A stretch of DNA of 64,000 nucleotides from NCBI GenBank assembly GCA_963580455.1, contig OY756957.1:20377001-20441000 (forward strand). Direction: 5' to 3'. The notes beneath the pieces were generated by a model. That model made no database searches. It was not told the DNA's origin and saw only the letters and a program-made list of their open reading frames with translations. Position 1 is the stretch's first letter; every line of letters begins with the position of its first letter. Shown piece by piece: positions 13,901 to 26,979 of this stretch. Both the position numbers and the translations under genes were made by a program. The DNA comes from Euonymus europaeus (Eukaryota; Streptophyta; Magnoliopsida; Celastrales; Celastraceae).

Positions 13901-16896
13901 GTTACCTTTTACGATTATAGGCTTTCTAGACTGTTTCGTTGCAAAAAGATCGGCTTTTGTTCTTAAGTAGGCAAAACTGTTAAAAGCTCCTCTAAGGATA
14001 GAGTTGGGTAATTCTGAACTATCTAGGTTGTTTGCTGTATACTTTTTATAGTTATTTAATGCCAAATTTTAGGAGTATAGCCTTCGTAGATTGTTTCGTT
14101 ATCAAAAGACTAACATTCGTTCTCAAATTGGGAAAACCGTTAAAAGCAACTATCATAAAGAGTTGGGTAAATCTAAACCATCTAGGTTGTTTTGTGTATA
14201 CTTTTTTTCATTATTTTATGTCAAATTTTTCGAGTACAGCTTGTTTCGTTACAAAAATACGAACTTTCGTTCCCAAATAGGAAAAACTGTTAAAAGCTCC
14301 TCTAATGAGAGAGTTGGCTTATTCCAAACCATCTAGGTTGTTCGGTGTATACTTTTTAATGTTATTTTAAGTCAAATTTTTCGAGTATAGGCTTAGTACA
14401 TTGTTTTGTTGCCAAAAGACCAACTTTCGTTCTCAAATAGGCAAGACCGTTAAAAGCTCCTCTAATGATTGAGTTGAGTTAATGCGAACCATCTAGGTTG
14501 TTCAGTGTACATTTTTTAAAGTTATTTTATGTTAAATTTTACGAGTATAGGCTTGGTGAATTGTTCCGTTGTCAAAAAGACTAACTTTCGAGCCCAAATT
14601 GGCTTAACCGTTAAAAGCACTTCTAAGAAGAGAGTTGGTTAATTCCCAAACATCTAGGTTGTTCGGTGTACACTTTTCATTGTTATTTTAAGTCAATTTA
14701 TGTGAGTATAGGCTTCGTAGATTGTTTCGTTGGCAAAAGATCAACTTTTGTTTTCAAATATGCAAAACCGTTAAAAACAACTCTAAGAAGAGAGTTGGGT
14801 ATTTTTGAACCATCAAGGTTGTCCGGTCTACATATTCTATTATTATTTTATGTCAAAATTTATAAATATTGGCTTCGAAGATTGTCTCCTTGCCTAAAAA
14901 CTTTCTTTATCAAAAATGCAAAACCGTTAAAAATAACTCTAAGGAAAGAGTTGGGTAATTCCGAACCATCTAGGTTGTTCGGTGTATATTTTTTATTATT
15001 ATTTTATGTCAGATTTTTCGAGTATCGGCTAAGTACACTGTTTCGTTGCAAAAAGACCAACTTTCATTCTCAAATAGGAAAAACCGTTAAAATCTCCTCT
15101 AATGAGAGAGTTGGCTTATTCTGAACCATCTAGATTGTTCGGTGTATACTTTTTATTGTTATTTTATGTCAAATTTTTTTAGTATAGGCTTAGTTCATTG
15201 TTTCGTTGCCAAAAGACCAACTTTAGTTCTCAAACATGCAAAACTGATAAAAGCTCCTCAAATGAGAAAGTTGTTTTATTCCAAACCATCTAGGTTGTTC
15301 GGTGTACATTTTTAAAGTTATTTTATGTCAAATTTTATGAGTATAGGCATCGTAGATTATTTTGTTGTCAGAAGACCAACTTTCGTCTCCAAATTCGCAA
15401 AACCGTTAAAAGCACTTCTAAGGAGGAGAGTTGGGTAATTCCCAAACATCCAGGTTGTTCAGTGTACACTTTTTATTATTATTTTACGTCAATTTTTATG
15501 AGTATAGGCTTCGTAGATTGCTTCGTTGTCAAAAGATCTACTTTCGTTCTCAAATAGGCAAAACCGTTAAAAGCAAGTCTAAGAAAAGAGTTGGATATTT
15601 CCGAACAATCAAGGTTGTCCGGTGTACACATTTTATTTTTATTTTATATCAAATTTTACGAGTATAGGCTTCGTAGATTGTTTCGTTGCCAACAGACCAA
15701 CTTTTGTTCCCAAATAGCTTAAATAGCCAAAACCGTTAAAAGCTCATCGAAGAAGAGAGTTGGGTAATTCCGAACTATCTTGGTTGTTCGGTGTGTACTT
15801 ATTATTGTTATTTTATGTCAACTTTTATGGGTATAGGCTTCGTAGATTGTTTTCTTCGCAAAAAACTTTCTTTATCAAATAAGTAAAACCGTTAAAAACA
15901 ACTCTAAGGAGAGAATTGGGTTTTTAAAACCATCTAGGTTATTCGGTGCAAACTTTTCATAGTTATTTTATGTCAAATTTCACGAGTATAGGCTTCGTAG
16001 ATTGTTTTATTGCCAAAAGCCCAACTTTCGTTCTTAAATATGCAAAACTGTTAAAAGCTCCTCTAAGAATAGAGTTCGGTAATTCCGAACCATCTAGGTT
16101 GTTCGCTAAACACTTTTCATAGTTATTTTATGTCAAATTTTATGAGTATAGGCTTCTTAGATTGTTTCGTTCCGAAAAGACTAACTCTCATTCTCAAATT
16201 GGGAAAACCGTTAAAAACAATTCTAAGGAGAGAGAGTTGGGTAATGTAAAGCCCTCTAGGTTGTCCGGTGTAAAATTTTTATTGTTGTTCTATGTAAAAT
16301 TTTATGTGTATAGGATTTGTACATTGTTTCATTTCCAAAAGACCAACTTTCGTTCTTAAATAGGCAAAATCGTTAAAAGCCTCTCTAATGAGAGGGTTGG
16401 GTTATTGCGAACCATCTAGGTTGTTCGGCGTACAATTTTTATAGTTATTTTATGTCACATTTGACGAGTATAGAGTTTGTAGATTGTTTCATTGCCAAAA
16501 GACCAACTCTCGTTCTCAAATAGGCAAAACCGTTAAGAGCTCCTCTAATGAGAGAGTTGGCTTATTCCGGACTATCTAGGTTGTTCGGTGTACACTTTTT
16601 AAAGTTATTTTATGAAAAAATTTACGTGGATAGAGTTCGTAGATTGTTTCGCTGCCAAAGGACTAATTTTCGTTCTCAAATAAACAAAACCGTTAAAAGC
16701 TCCTCTAAGGAGAGAGTTCTATAATTCTGAACCATCTAGGTTGTTTGATTTAAACTTTTTATTGTTATTTTATGTCAAATTTTATGAGTATAGGCTTCGT
16801 AGACTGTTTCGTTGCCAAAAGACCAACTTTCGTTCCCAAATAGCCAAAACCGTTAAAAGCTCCTCGAAGAAGAGAGTTGGGTAATTCAGAACTATC

Positions 16897-18360
16897 TTGG
16901 TTGTCCGGTGTGTACTTTTTATTGTTATTTTATGTCAAATTTTACGAGTATAGGCTTCGTAGATTGTTTTCTTGCCAAAAAACTTTCTTTATCAAATAAG
17001 CAAAACTGTTAAAAACAACTCTAAAGAGAGAATTTGGTTTTTTAAACCATCTAGGTTGTTCGGTGTACACTTTTTATAGTCATTTTATGTCAAATTTCAC
17101 GAGAATAGGCTTTGTAGATTGTTTCGTTGCCAAAAGACCAACTTTCGTTCTTAAATACGCAAAACTATTAAAAGCTCCTCTAAGAATAGAGTTCGGTAAT
17201 TCCGAACCATCTAGGTTTTTCGCTGAACACTTTTCATAATTATTTTATGTCAAATTTTATTAGTATAGGCTTCGTCGATTGTTTCGTTGCCAAAAGACTC
17301 ACTTTCATTCTCAAATTAGGAAAACCGTTAAAAGCAATTCTAAGGAGAGAGTTGGGTAATTCTAAACCATCTAGGTTGTTCAGTGTATAATTTTATTGTT
17401 ATTTTATGTCAAATGATCAACTTTCGTTCTCAAATTGGAAAACCATCAAAAGCTCCTCTAATGAGGGAGTTGACTTATTCCGATCCATCTAGGTTGTTCG
17501 GTGTACACTTTTTAAAGTTATTTTATGTAAAATTTTACGTGTATAGGGTTGGTAGATTGTTTCGCTGGTAAAACACCAACTTTCGTTCTCAAATAAGCAA
17601 AACCGTTAAAAGCTCCTCTAAGAAGAGAGTTGCATAATTTCGAACCATCTATGTTGTTCGCCGTATAATGTTTACTGCTTTATTATATCAAATTTTATGA
17701 GTCTATTGCTTCATAGATTGTTTTGTTGCCAAAGAGACCAACTTTCGTTCTCAAATTGGTAAAATCGTTAAAAGCTTCTCTAAGGAGAGAGTTCTATAAT
17801 TCCGAAACATCTAGGTTGTTCGGTTTACATTTTTTATAGTTATTTTATGTCAAATTTTACGAGTATAGGCTTCGTAGACTGTTTTGTCGATGAAAGACCA
17901 ACTTTCGTTCTCAAATAGGTAAAATCGTTAAAAGCTTCTCTAAGGAGAGAGTTAGGTAATTCCAAACCATTTAGGTTGTTTGGTTTACACTTTGAATAGT
18001 TCTTTATGTCAAATTTTACGAGTATAGATATCGTAGGCTGTTTCGTTGCCAAAAGATAAACTTTTGTTCTCAGAAAGGCAAAACGGTTAAAAGCAACTCT
18101 GAAGAGAGAGTTTAGTAATTTTGAACCATGTAGGTTCTTCGGTGTATAGTTTTCATTGTTATTTTATGTCAAATGTTTTGAGTATAGGCTTCGTTGATTG
18201 TTTCGTTGCTAAAAGACCAACTTTCGCTCTCAAATAGGCAAAACCGTTAAAAGCTCCTCTAATGAGAGAGGTGGCTTATTCCGAACCATATTGGTTGTTC
18301 GATGTACACTTTTTAAAGTTATCTTATGTGAAATTTTTACGAGTATAGGCTTCGAAGATT
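16897..18360. repeat. 2.35-kb higher-order block, copy 1
   Basis: Matches 19234-20700 at an offset of 2337 bp, rising to about 2375 after a 40-bp deletion at 17412 and falling back to 2340 after a deletion in the partner near 20486. Shared markers are the monomer with gattgttttctt followed by aaaaaac, the monomer with ttacgtgtatagggtt, the variants with agttctataattcc, and the monomer reading gaaccatattggttgttcg. The gattgttttctt monomer also occurs near 15850, so a third, partial copy lies to the left (offset about 3.46 kb between 15448 and 18911). Confidence 0.8.
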
Positions 18361-19233
18361 ATTTCATTGCCAAAAAACTTTCTTTATCAAATAGGCAAAA
18401 CCGTTAAACTTAACTCTAAGGAGAGAGTTGGGTAATTCCAAATGTTCTAGTTTGTTCGATGTATACTTTTTATTATTTTTTTTGTCAAATTTTTCGAGTA
18501 TCGGCTTAGTACATTGTTTCATTGCAAAAAGACCAACTTTCGTTTTCACATAGGAAAAACTATTAAAAGCTCCTCTAATGAGAGAGTTGGCTCATTCCGA
18601 ATCATCTAGGTTGTTCTGTGTATAATTTTTATTGTTATTTTATGTCAAATTTTTTGAGTATAGGCTTAGTTTATTGTTTCGTTGCCAAAAGACCAACTTT
18701 AGTTCTCATATACTCAAAACCGTTAAAAGCTCCTCTAATGAGAGAGTTGGTTTATTCCGAACCATCTAGGTTGTTCGATAAAGTTATTTTATGTCAAATT
18801 ACTAGTATAGGCTTCGTAGATTGTTTCGTTGTCAGAAGACCGAGTTTCGTCTCCAAATTGGCAAAACCGTTAAAAGCACTTCTAAGGAGAGAGTTGGGTA
18901 ACTCCCAAACATCCAGGTTGTTCGGTGTACACTTTTTATTATTATTTTACGTCAATTTTTATGAGTATAGGCTTCGTAGATTGCTTCGTTGTCAAAAGTT
19001 TAACTTTCGTTCTCAAATGGTCAAAACCGTTAAAAGCAACTCTAAGAAGAGAGTTGGGTATTTCTGAACAATCAAGGTTGTCCGGTGTACACATTTTATT
19101 GTTATTTTATGTCAAATTTTACGAGTATAGGCTTCATAGATTGTTTCGTTGCCAAAAGACCAACTTTCATTCCCGAATAGCCAAAACCGTTAAAAGCATC
19201 TCAAAGAAGAGAGTTGGGTAATTCCGAACCATC

Positions 19234-20700
19234 TTGGTTGTTCTGTGTGTACTTTTTATTGTTATTTTATGTCAAATTTTACGAGCATAGGCTTTACAGA
19301 TTGTTTTCTTCCCAAAAAACGTTCTTTATCAAATAAGCAAAACCATTAAAAACAACTCTGAAGAGAAAATTTTGTTTTTTAAACCATCTAGGTTATTCGG
19401 TGTACACTTTTTATAGTTATTTTATGTCAAATTTCACGAGTATAGGCTTCGTAGATTGTTTCGTTGCCAAAATATCAACTTTCGTTCTTAAATAGGCAAA
19501 ACTGTAAAAAGCTCCTCTAGGAATAGAGTTCGGTAATTCCGAACCATCTAGGTTGTTTGCTGAACACTTTTTATAGTTATTTTATGTCAAAATTTATGAG
19601 TATAGGCTTCATAGATTGTTTCATTGCCAAAAGACTAACTTTCATTCTGAAATTGGGAAATCGTTAAAAGCAATTCTATGGAGAGAGTTGGGTAATTCTG
19701 AACCATCTAGGTTGTTCGGTGTATAATTTTTATTGTTATTTTATGTCTAATTTTTTGAGCAGTCCTAGTAGATTATTTCGTTGTCAAATGACCAACTTTC
19801 GTTCTCATATAGAAAAAACCATTAAAAGCTTCTCTAATGAGAGAGTTGGCTTATTCCGGACCATCTAGGTTGTTCTGTGTACACTTTTTAAAGTTATTTT
19901 ATGTAAAATTTTACGTGTATAGGGTTCGTAGATTGTTTCGCTGTCAAAAGACCAACTTTCTTTCTCAAATAGGCAAAACCGTTAAAAGTTCTTCTAAGAA
20001 GGGAGTTGTGTAATTTTGAACCATCTAGGTTGTTCGGCGTATAATTTTTACTGCTTTTTTATGTCAAATTTTATGAGTATAAGCTTCATAGATTATTTCG
20101 TTGCCAAAAAGATCAACTTTCGTTCTCAAACAGGTAAAACCGTTAAAAGCTTCTCTAGGGAGAGAGTTCTATAATTCCGAACCATCTAGGTTGTTCGGTT
20201 TACACTTTTTATAGTTATTTTATGTCAAATTTTACGAGTATAGGCTTCGTAGATTGTTTTGTTGATAAAAGACCAACTTTCGATCTCAAACAGGTAAAAC
20301 CGTTAAAAGCTTCTCTAGGGAGAGAGTTTGGTAATTCCGAAACATTTAGGTTGTTTGGTTTACATTTTGAATAGTTCTTTATGTCAAATTTTACGAGTAA
20401 AGGCTTCGTAGGTTGTTTCGTTAGCAAAATATCAACTTTCGTTCTCAAAAAGGCAAAATCGTAAAAACCAACTCTAAGAGAGAGTTGAGTTTTTATTGTT
20501 ATTTTATGCCAAAGTTTTTGAGTATAGGCTTAGTAGATTGTTTCGTTGTGAAAAGACCAACTTTCGTTCTCAAGTAGGCCAAACCGTTAAAAGCTCCTCT
20601 AATGAGAGAGCTGGCTTATTTCGAACCATATTGGTTGTTCGGTGTACACTTTTTAAAGTTATTTTATGTGAAATTTTACGAGCATAGACTTCGTAGATTA
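19234..20700. repeat. 2.35-kb higher-order block, copy 2
   Basis: Partner of 16897-18360. Its right end overlaps the left end of the long-range block at 20613, so at least two generations of segmental amplification are layered here. Confidence 0.8.
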
Positions 20701-22515
20701 TTTTGTTGCCAAAAAATCAACTTTCATTCTCAAAGAGGCAAAACCATTAAAAGCTCCTCTCAGGACAGAGTACGGTTATTTCGAACCATCTAGGTTGTTC
20801 GGTGTACACCTTTTATAGTTATTTTATGTCAAATTTTAAAAGTATAGGCTTCGTAGATTGTTTCATCGCCAAAAGACTCATTTTCGTTCTAAAATAGACA
20901 AAACCGTTAAAAGCTCCTCTAAGAATAGAGTTGGGTAATTCAAAACCATCTAGGTTGTTCGCTGTACAATTTTAATAGTTATTTTATGTCAAATATTAGG
21001 AGTATAGGCTTCGTAGAATATTTCGTTGCCAAAAAACTAACTTTTGTTCACAAATAGGGAAAACTATTAAATGCAACTCTAAGGAGAGAGTGGGGTAATT
21101 CTGAAGCTACTAGGTTGTTCGGTGTATATTTTTTATTGTTATTTTATGCCAAATTTTTCAGGCGTAGGCTTAGTACGTTGTTTTGTTGCCAAAATACCAA
21201 CTTTTGTTCTCAATTAGGCAAAACAGTTAAAAGCTCCTCCAATGAGAGAGTTGGCTTATTCTGAACCATCTAAGTTGTTCGGTGTATATTTTTTATTGTT
21301 ATTTTATATCAAATTTTTCGAGTATGGGCTTAGTACATTGTTTCGTTGCCAAAAAATCAACTTTCGTTCTCAAATAAGCAAAACCGTTGAAACTCCTCTA
21401 ATGAGAGAGTTGGCTTATTCCGAACCATCTAGCTTGTTCGATGTTCATTTTTTAATGTTATTTTATTTCAAATTTTTCGAGTATAGGCTTCATAGATTGT
21501 TTCGTTGTCAAAAACCAATTTTTGTGTCAAAATTCCAAAACCGTTAAAAGCACTTCTAAGGAGAAAGTTGGGTAATTCCCAAACAACAAGGTTGTTCGTT
21601 GTACAATTTTTGTTGTTAGTTTATGTTAAATTTTACGAGTATAGGCTTCGTAGATTGTTTCGTCGCCAAAAGGCAGACTTTCATTCTAAAATAGGCAAAA
21701 CCATTAAAAGCTCCTCTAAGAATAGAGTTGGTAATTCGGAACCATCTAGATTGTTCGGCATATACTTTTTACTGCTTTTTTATGTCAAATTTTACGAGTA
21801 TAGGCTTTGTAGATTGTTTCGTTGATATAAAGGTCAACTTTCAATCTCAAAAAGGTAAAATCGTCAAAATATTATCTAAGGAGAGTGTTCGGTAATTCCA
21901 AACAATTTAGATTGTTCGGTTTACACCTTTTATAGTTAATTTATGTCAAATTTTACGAGTATAGGCTTTGTAGATTGTTTCGTTGATAAAAAGATCAACT
22001 TTCGATCTCAAAAAGGTAAAATTGTTAAGATCTTCTCTAAGGAGAGTGTTCGGTAATTCCGAACCATTTAGGTTCTTCGGTGTACACTTTTTATAGTTAT
22101 TTTTTGTCAAATTTTACGAGTATAGGCTTCGTAGGTTGTTTCGTTGCCAAAAGATCAACTTTCTTTGCCAAAAAGGAAAAACCGTTAAAAGCAACTCTAA
22201 AGAGAGGGTTGAGTAATTTTGAACCATCTAGGTTCTTCGGTGTATACTTTTTTATATTTATTTTATGTCAAATTTTTTGATTATAGGCTTAGTAGATTAT
22301 TTCGTTGCCAAAAAACCAACTGTCGTTTCAAATAGGCAAAATCGTTAAAAGCTCCTCTAATTAGAGAGTTGGCTTATTCGGAACCATCTTGGTTGTTCGG
22401 TGTACACTTTATAAAGTTATTTTATGTAAAATTTTACGAGTATAGGCTTTGTAGATTGTGTCATTGCCAAAAGATCAACTTTCGTTCTAAAGAAGCAAAA
22501 CCGTTAAAAGCTCCT
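20613..22515. repeat. Long-range satellite block, copy 2
   Basis: Second copy of the block at 1-1905. The same ordered series of monomer variants occurs with the same number of monomers, pointing to duplication of a multi-monomer segment and not to chance similarity between single monomers. Point differences are scattered through it, so the duplication is not very recent. Confidence 0.85.
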
Positions 22516-25500
22516 ATAAGCATAGAGTTGGGTAATTCCGAACCATCTAAGTTGTTCACTATACACTTTTTATAATTATTTTATGTCAAATTTTACAAGT
22601 ATAGGCTTCGTAGATTGTTTCATAGCCAAAAGAGTAATTTTGTTCTCCAATAGGTAAAACGGCTAAAAGCACGTCTAAGTAGAAAGTTGGGCAATTCCGA
22701 ACCATCTAGGTCGTTCGCGATACACTTTTTATAATTATTTTATATCCAGTTTTACGACTATGGGCTTCGTTTATTATTGCATTGGCAAAAGGCCAACATT
22801 CGTTCTCAAATAGGCAAAACCGTTAAAAGCTCTTCTAATGAAAGATTTGGCTTATTCCGAGCCATCTAAGTTGTTCGTTGTACACTTTTTAAAGTTATTT
22901 TATGTCAAATTTTATGAGTATAGGTTTCATAGATTATTTCGTTGCCAAAAGACAAACTTTCATTCTCAAATAGGCAAAACCATTAAACGCTCCTCTAAGC
23001 ATACAGTTCAGTTATTCCGAACCATCTAGGTTTTTCAGTGTACACTTTTTACAATTATTTTATGTCAAATTTTTCGATTATAGGCTTCGTAGATTGTTTC
23101 GTTACCAAAAGACCAACTTTCATTCTCAAATAGGTAAAACTATTAAAAGCTCCTATAATGAGAGTGTTGGGTTATTGCGAACCATCTAGGAGGTTCGACG
23201 TTCAATTTTATAGTTATTTTATGTCACATTTGACGAGTATAAGATTTGTACATTGTTTCGTTCTCAAAAGACCGATTTTCGTTCTCAAATAGGCAAAATC
23301 GTTAAAAGGCCCTCTAATGCGAGAGTTGGCTTATTCCGAACAATCTAGGTTGTTCCGTGTACTCTTTTTTAAGTTATTTTACGTCAAATTTTACGAGTAT
23401 AGGCTTCGTAGATTGTTTCGTTGCCAAAAGACTAATTTTCATTCTCAAATAGGTCAAACAGTTAAAAGCTCCTCTTAGCAGAGAGTTGGGTAATTCCGAA
23501 CCAAATAGGTCGTTCGGTGTGCACTTTTTATAGTTATTTTATGTCCAATTTTACGACTATAGGCTTCGTTTATTTTTTCATTACCAAAAGACCAACTTTC
23601 GTTCTCAAATAGGCAAAATCGTTAAATGCTCCTCTGAGCATAGAATTGGGTAATTCCATGCCATCTAAGTTGTTCGTTGTACACTATTTATAGTTATTTT
23701 ATGTCAAATTTTACGAGTATAGGCTTCGTAGATTGTTTCGTTGCCAAAAGACTAATTTTCGTTCTTAAATAGGTCAAACAGTTACAAGCTCCTCTAAGCA
23801 GAGAGTTGGGTAATTCTGAACCATCTAGGTCATTCACTGTGCACTTTTTATAGTTATTTTATGTCCAATTTTATGACTATAGGCTTCGTTGATTTTTTCG
23901 TAGCCAAAAGACTAATTTTCAATCCCAAATAAGTAAAACCGTTAAAAGCTCCTCTAAAGAGAGAGTTGGGTAATTCCAAACCTTCTAGATTATTCGGTGT
24001 ATAATTTTTATTGTTATTTTATGTCAAATTTTACGAATATAGGCTTTGTAGATTGTTTCGTTGTTAAAAGACCATCTTTCTTTCTTAAATACCAAAACCG
24101 TTAAAAGCTCCTCTAAGAAGTGAGTTGGGTAACTCCAAAGCATCTAGGTTGTTTGGTGTATACTTTTATTGATATTTTATGTCAAATTTTACTAGTATAG
24201 GCTTCGTAGAATGTTTCGTTGCCAAAAGACCAACTTTTGTTCTCAAACAGGTAAAACCGTTAAAAGCTTTTATAAGGAGATAGTTCGGTAATTCCGAACC
24301 ACCTATATTGTTCGGTTTACACTTCTATAGTTATTTTATGTCAAATTTTACGAGTATAAGCTTCGTAAATTGTTTCTTCACCAAAAGACCAACTTTCGTT
24401 CTCAAATTGGCAAAACCGTTAAAAGCAACTCAAAGAAGAAAGTTGGGTAATTCCGAACCATCTAGGTTGTCCGTGTACATTTTTATTGTTATTTTATGTC
24501 AAATGTTATGAGTGCAGGCTTTGTAGATTGTTTCGTTGCCAAAAGACCAACTTTCGTTCTCAAATAGGCAAAACCGTGAAAAGCTCCTCTAGTGAGAGAG
24601 TTGGGTTATTGCGAACCATCTACGTTTTTTGGCGTACAATTTTTATAGTTATTTTATGTCACATTTGACGAGTATAGGTTTTTTAGACTGTTTGGTTGGC
24701 AAAAGAGCAACTCTCGTTCTTAAATAAGCAAAACCGTTAAAAACTTATCTATGCAGAGAGTTGGGTAATTCCGAACCATCTAGGTTGTTCGGTGTGTACT
24801 TTTTATTGTTATTTTATGTCAAATTTTACGAGTATAGGCTTCGTAGATTGTTTCGTTGCCAAAAGACCAACTCTCGTTCCCAAATAGTCAAAACCGTTAA
24901 AAGCTCCTCGAAGAAGTGAGTTGGGTAACTCCAAACCATCTTGGTTTTTCGGTGTGTACTTTTTATTGTTATTTTATGTCAAATTTTACGAGTATAGACT
25001 TCGTAGATTTTTTCGTTGCCAAAACACCAACTTTCTTTCTCAAATAGGCAAAATCGTTAATAGCGCCCCCAAGGAGAGAGTTAGGTTATTCCAAACAATC
25101 TAGGTTTTTCGATCTACACTTTTTATAGTTATTTTATGTCAAATTTTACGAATATTGGCTTCGTAGATTGTTTCGTTGCCAAAAGACCGACTTTCGTTCT
25201 AAAATAGGTAAAACCATTAAAAGGTCCTCTAATGAGAGTGTTGGGTTATTGCGAACCATCTAGGATGTTCGGCGTTCTATTTTATAGTTATTTTATGTCA
25301 CATTTAACGAGTATAGGATTTGTACTTTGTTTAGTTGTCAGAAGACCAACTTTCGTCCTCAAATAGGCAAAACCGTTAAAAACTCCCCTAATGAGAGAAT
25401 CGGCTTATTCCAACCGTATAGGTTTTTCGTTGTACACTTTTCAAAGTTATTTTATGTTAAATTTTAAGAGTATAGTCTTTGTAGATTGTTTTGTTGTTAA

Positions 25501-26979
25501 AAGATCGAGTTTCGTTTCCAAATTGGCAAATCCGTTAAAAGCTTTCCTATGGAGAGAGTTGGGTAATTCCCAAACATCTAGGTTGTTCGGTGTATACTTT
25601 ATATTGTTATTTTATGTTAAATTTTTTGAGTATAGGCTTAGTAGATTGTTTCATTGCAAAAGACCAGTTTTCGTTCTCAAATAAGCAAAACCGTTAAAAG
25701 TTCGTCAAATGAGAGAGTTGGCTTATTCCGAACCATCTAGGTTGTTCGATGTACACTTTTAAAAGTTATTTTATGTCAAATTTTACGAGCATAGGCTTTG
25801 TAGAGTTTTTCGTAGCCAAAAGATCAACTATCTTTCTCAAATAGGCAAAATCGTTAAAGGCTCCTCTAAGCATAGAGTTGGGTAATTCCGAACCATCTAC
25901 ATTGTTCGTTGTACACTTTTTATAGTTATTTTATGTCAAATTTTACGAGTACAGGTTTCCTAGATCATTTCGTCGCCAAAAGACTAATTTTCGTTCTCAA
26001 ATAGGTAAAACAGTTGAAAGCTTCACTAAGCAAAGACTTGGGTAATTCCAAACCATCTTGGCCGTTCGCTATGCACTTTTATAGTCATTTTATGTCCAAT
26101 TTAACGACTATAGGCTTCGTTTATTGTTTCATTGCCAAAAGGCCAACTTTCATACTTAAATAGGTAAAACCGTCAAAAGTTCGTCTTAATGAGAGAGTTG
26201 GGTTATTGCTTACCATCTAGGCTGTTCGGCGTACAATTTTTATAGTTATTTATGTCACATTTGACGAGTATAGGCTTTGTAGATTGTTTGGCTGCTGAAA
26301 GACCAACTCTCGTTCTCAAATAAGCAAAACCGTTAAAAGTTTATCAAAGAGAGAGTTGGGTAATTCTGAACCATCTATGTTGTTTCGTGTACACTTTTTT
26401 TAGTTATTTTATGTCAAATTTTTCGAGTATAGGCTTAGTAGATTCTTTCGTAGCCAAAAAGTCAAAATTTTAATCCCAAATAGGTAAAATCGTTAAAAGC
26501 TCCTCTAAGAAAAGAGTTGGGTAATTCCAAACCATCTAGGTTGTTATCTGTATACTTTTTATTGATATTTTATGTCAAACTTTACCAGTATAGGCTTCGT
26601 AGATTGTTTCGTTGCCAAAAGATCGACTTTCGTTCCCAAGTAGGCAAACCCATTAAAAGCTCCTCGAAGAAGAGTGTCAGCTAATTCCAAACCATCTTGG
26701 TTGTTCGGTGTGTGCCTTTTATTGTTATTTTATGTCAAATTTTTTGGGTATAGGCTTAGTAGATTCTTTCGTAGCCAAAAGACAAATTTTTAATCACAAT
26801 TAGGTAAAACCGTTAAAAGCTCCTCTAAGAAGAGAGTTGGGTAATTCCAAACCATCTAGGTTGTTATGTGTATACTTATTATTGATATTTTATGTCAAAC
26901 TTTACTAGTATAGGCTTCGTAGATTGTTTCGTTGCCAAAAGACCAACTTTCGTTCCCAAGTAGGCAAATCCATTAAAAG

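Larger units (their letters stand above)
1..26979. repeat. Satellite array, block A (160-bp monomers)
   Basis: Head-to-tail tandem array of an AT-rich monomer. The period is read from the anchor word aggttgttcg (or one-base variants) at 2511, 2671, 2831 and 2991, each exactly 160 bp apart, and the same word recurs through the block. The monomer runs roughly: anchor, tgtacactttttat, tgtcaaattttacgag, tataggcttcgtagattg, tttcgttgccaaaagacc, aactttcgttctcaaa, taggcaaaaccgtt, then a small CTCT...AGAG inverted repeat and ttgggtaattccgaacc. All monomers point the same way. Neighbours differ clearly, and variants recur at multi-monomer intervals. Some monomers are shortened by internal deletions (near 2300, 9130, 12665, 17412, 20486). 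Forward ORFs of 60-176 codons here are by-products of a low stop density and are not called as genes. The array continues beyond the left edge. Tandem nature is certain; a centromeric role is only a possibility. Confidence 0.97.
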
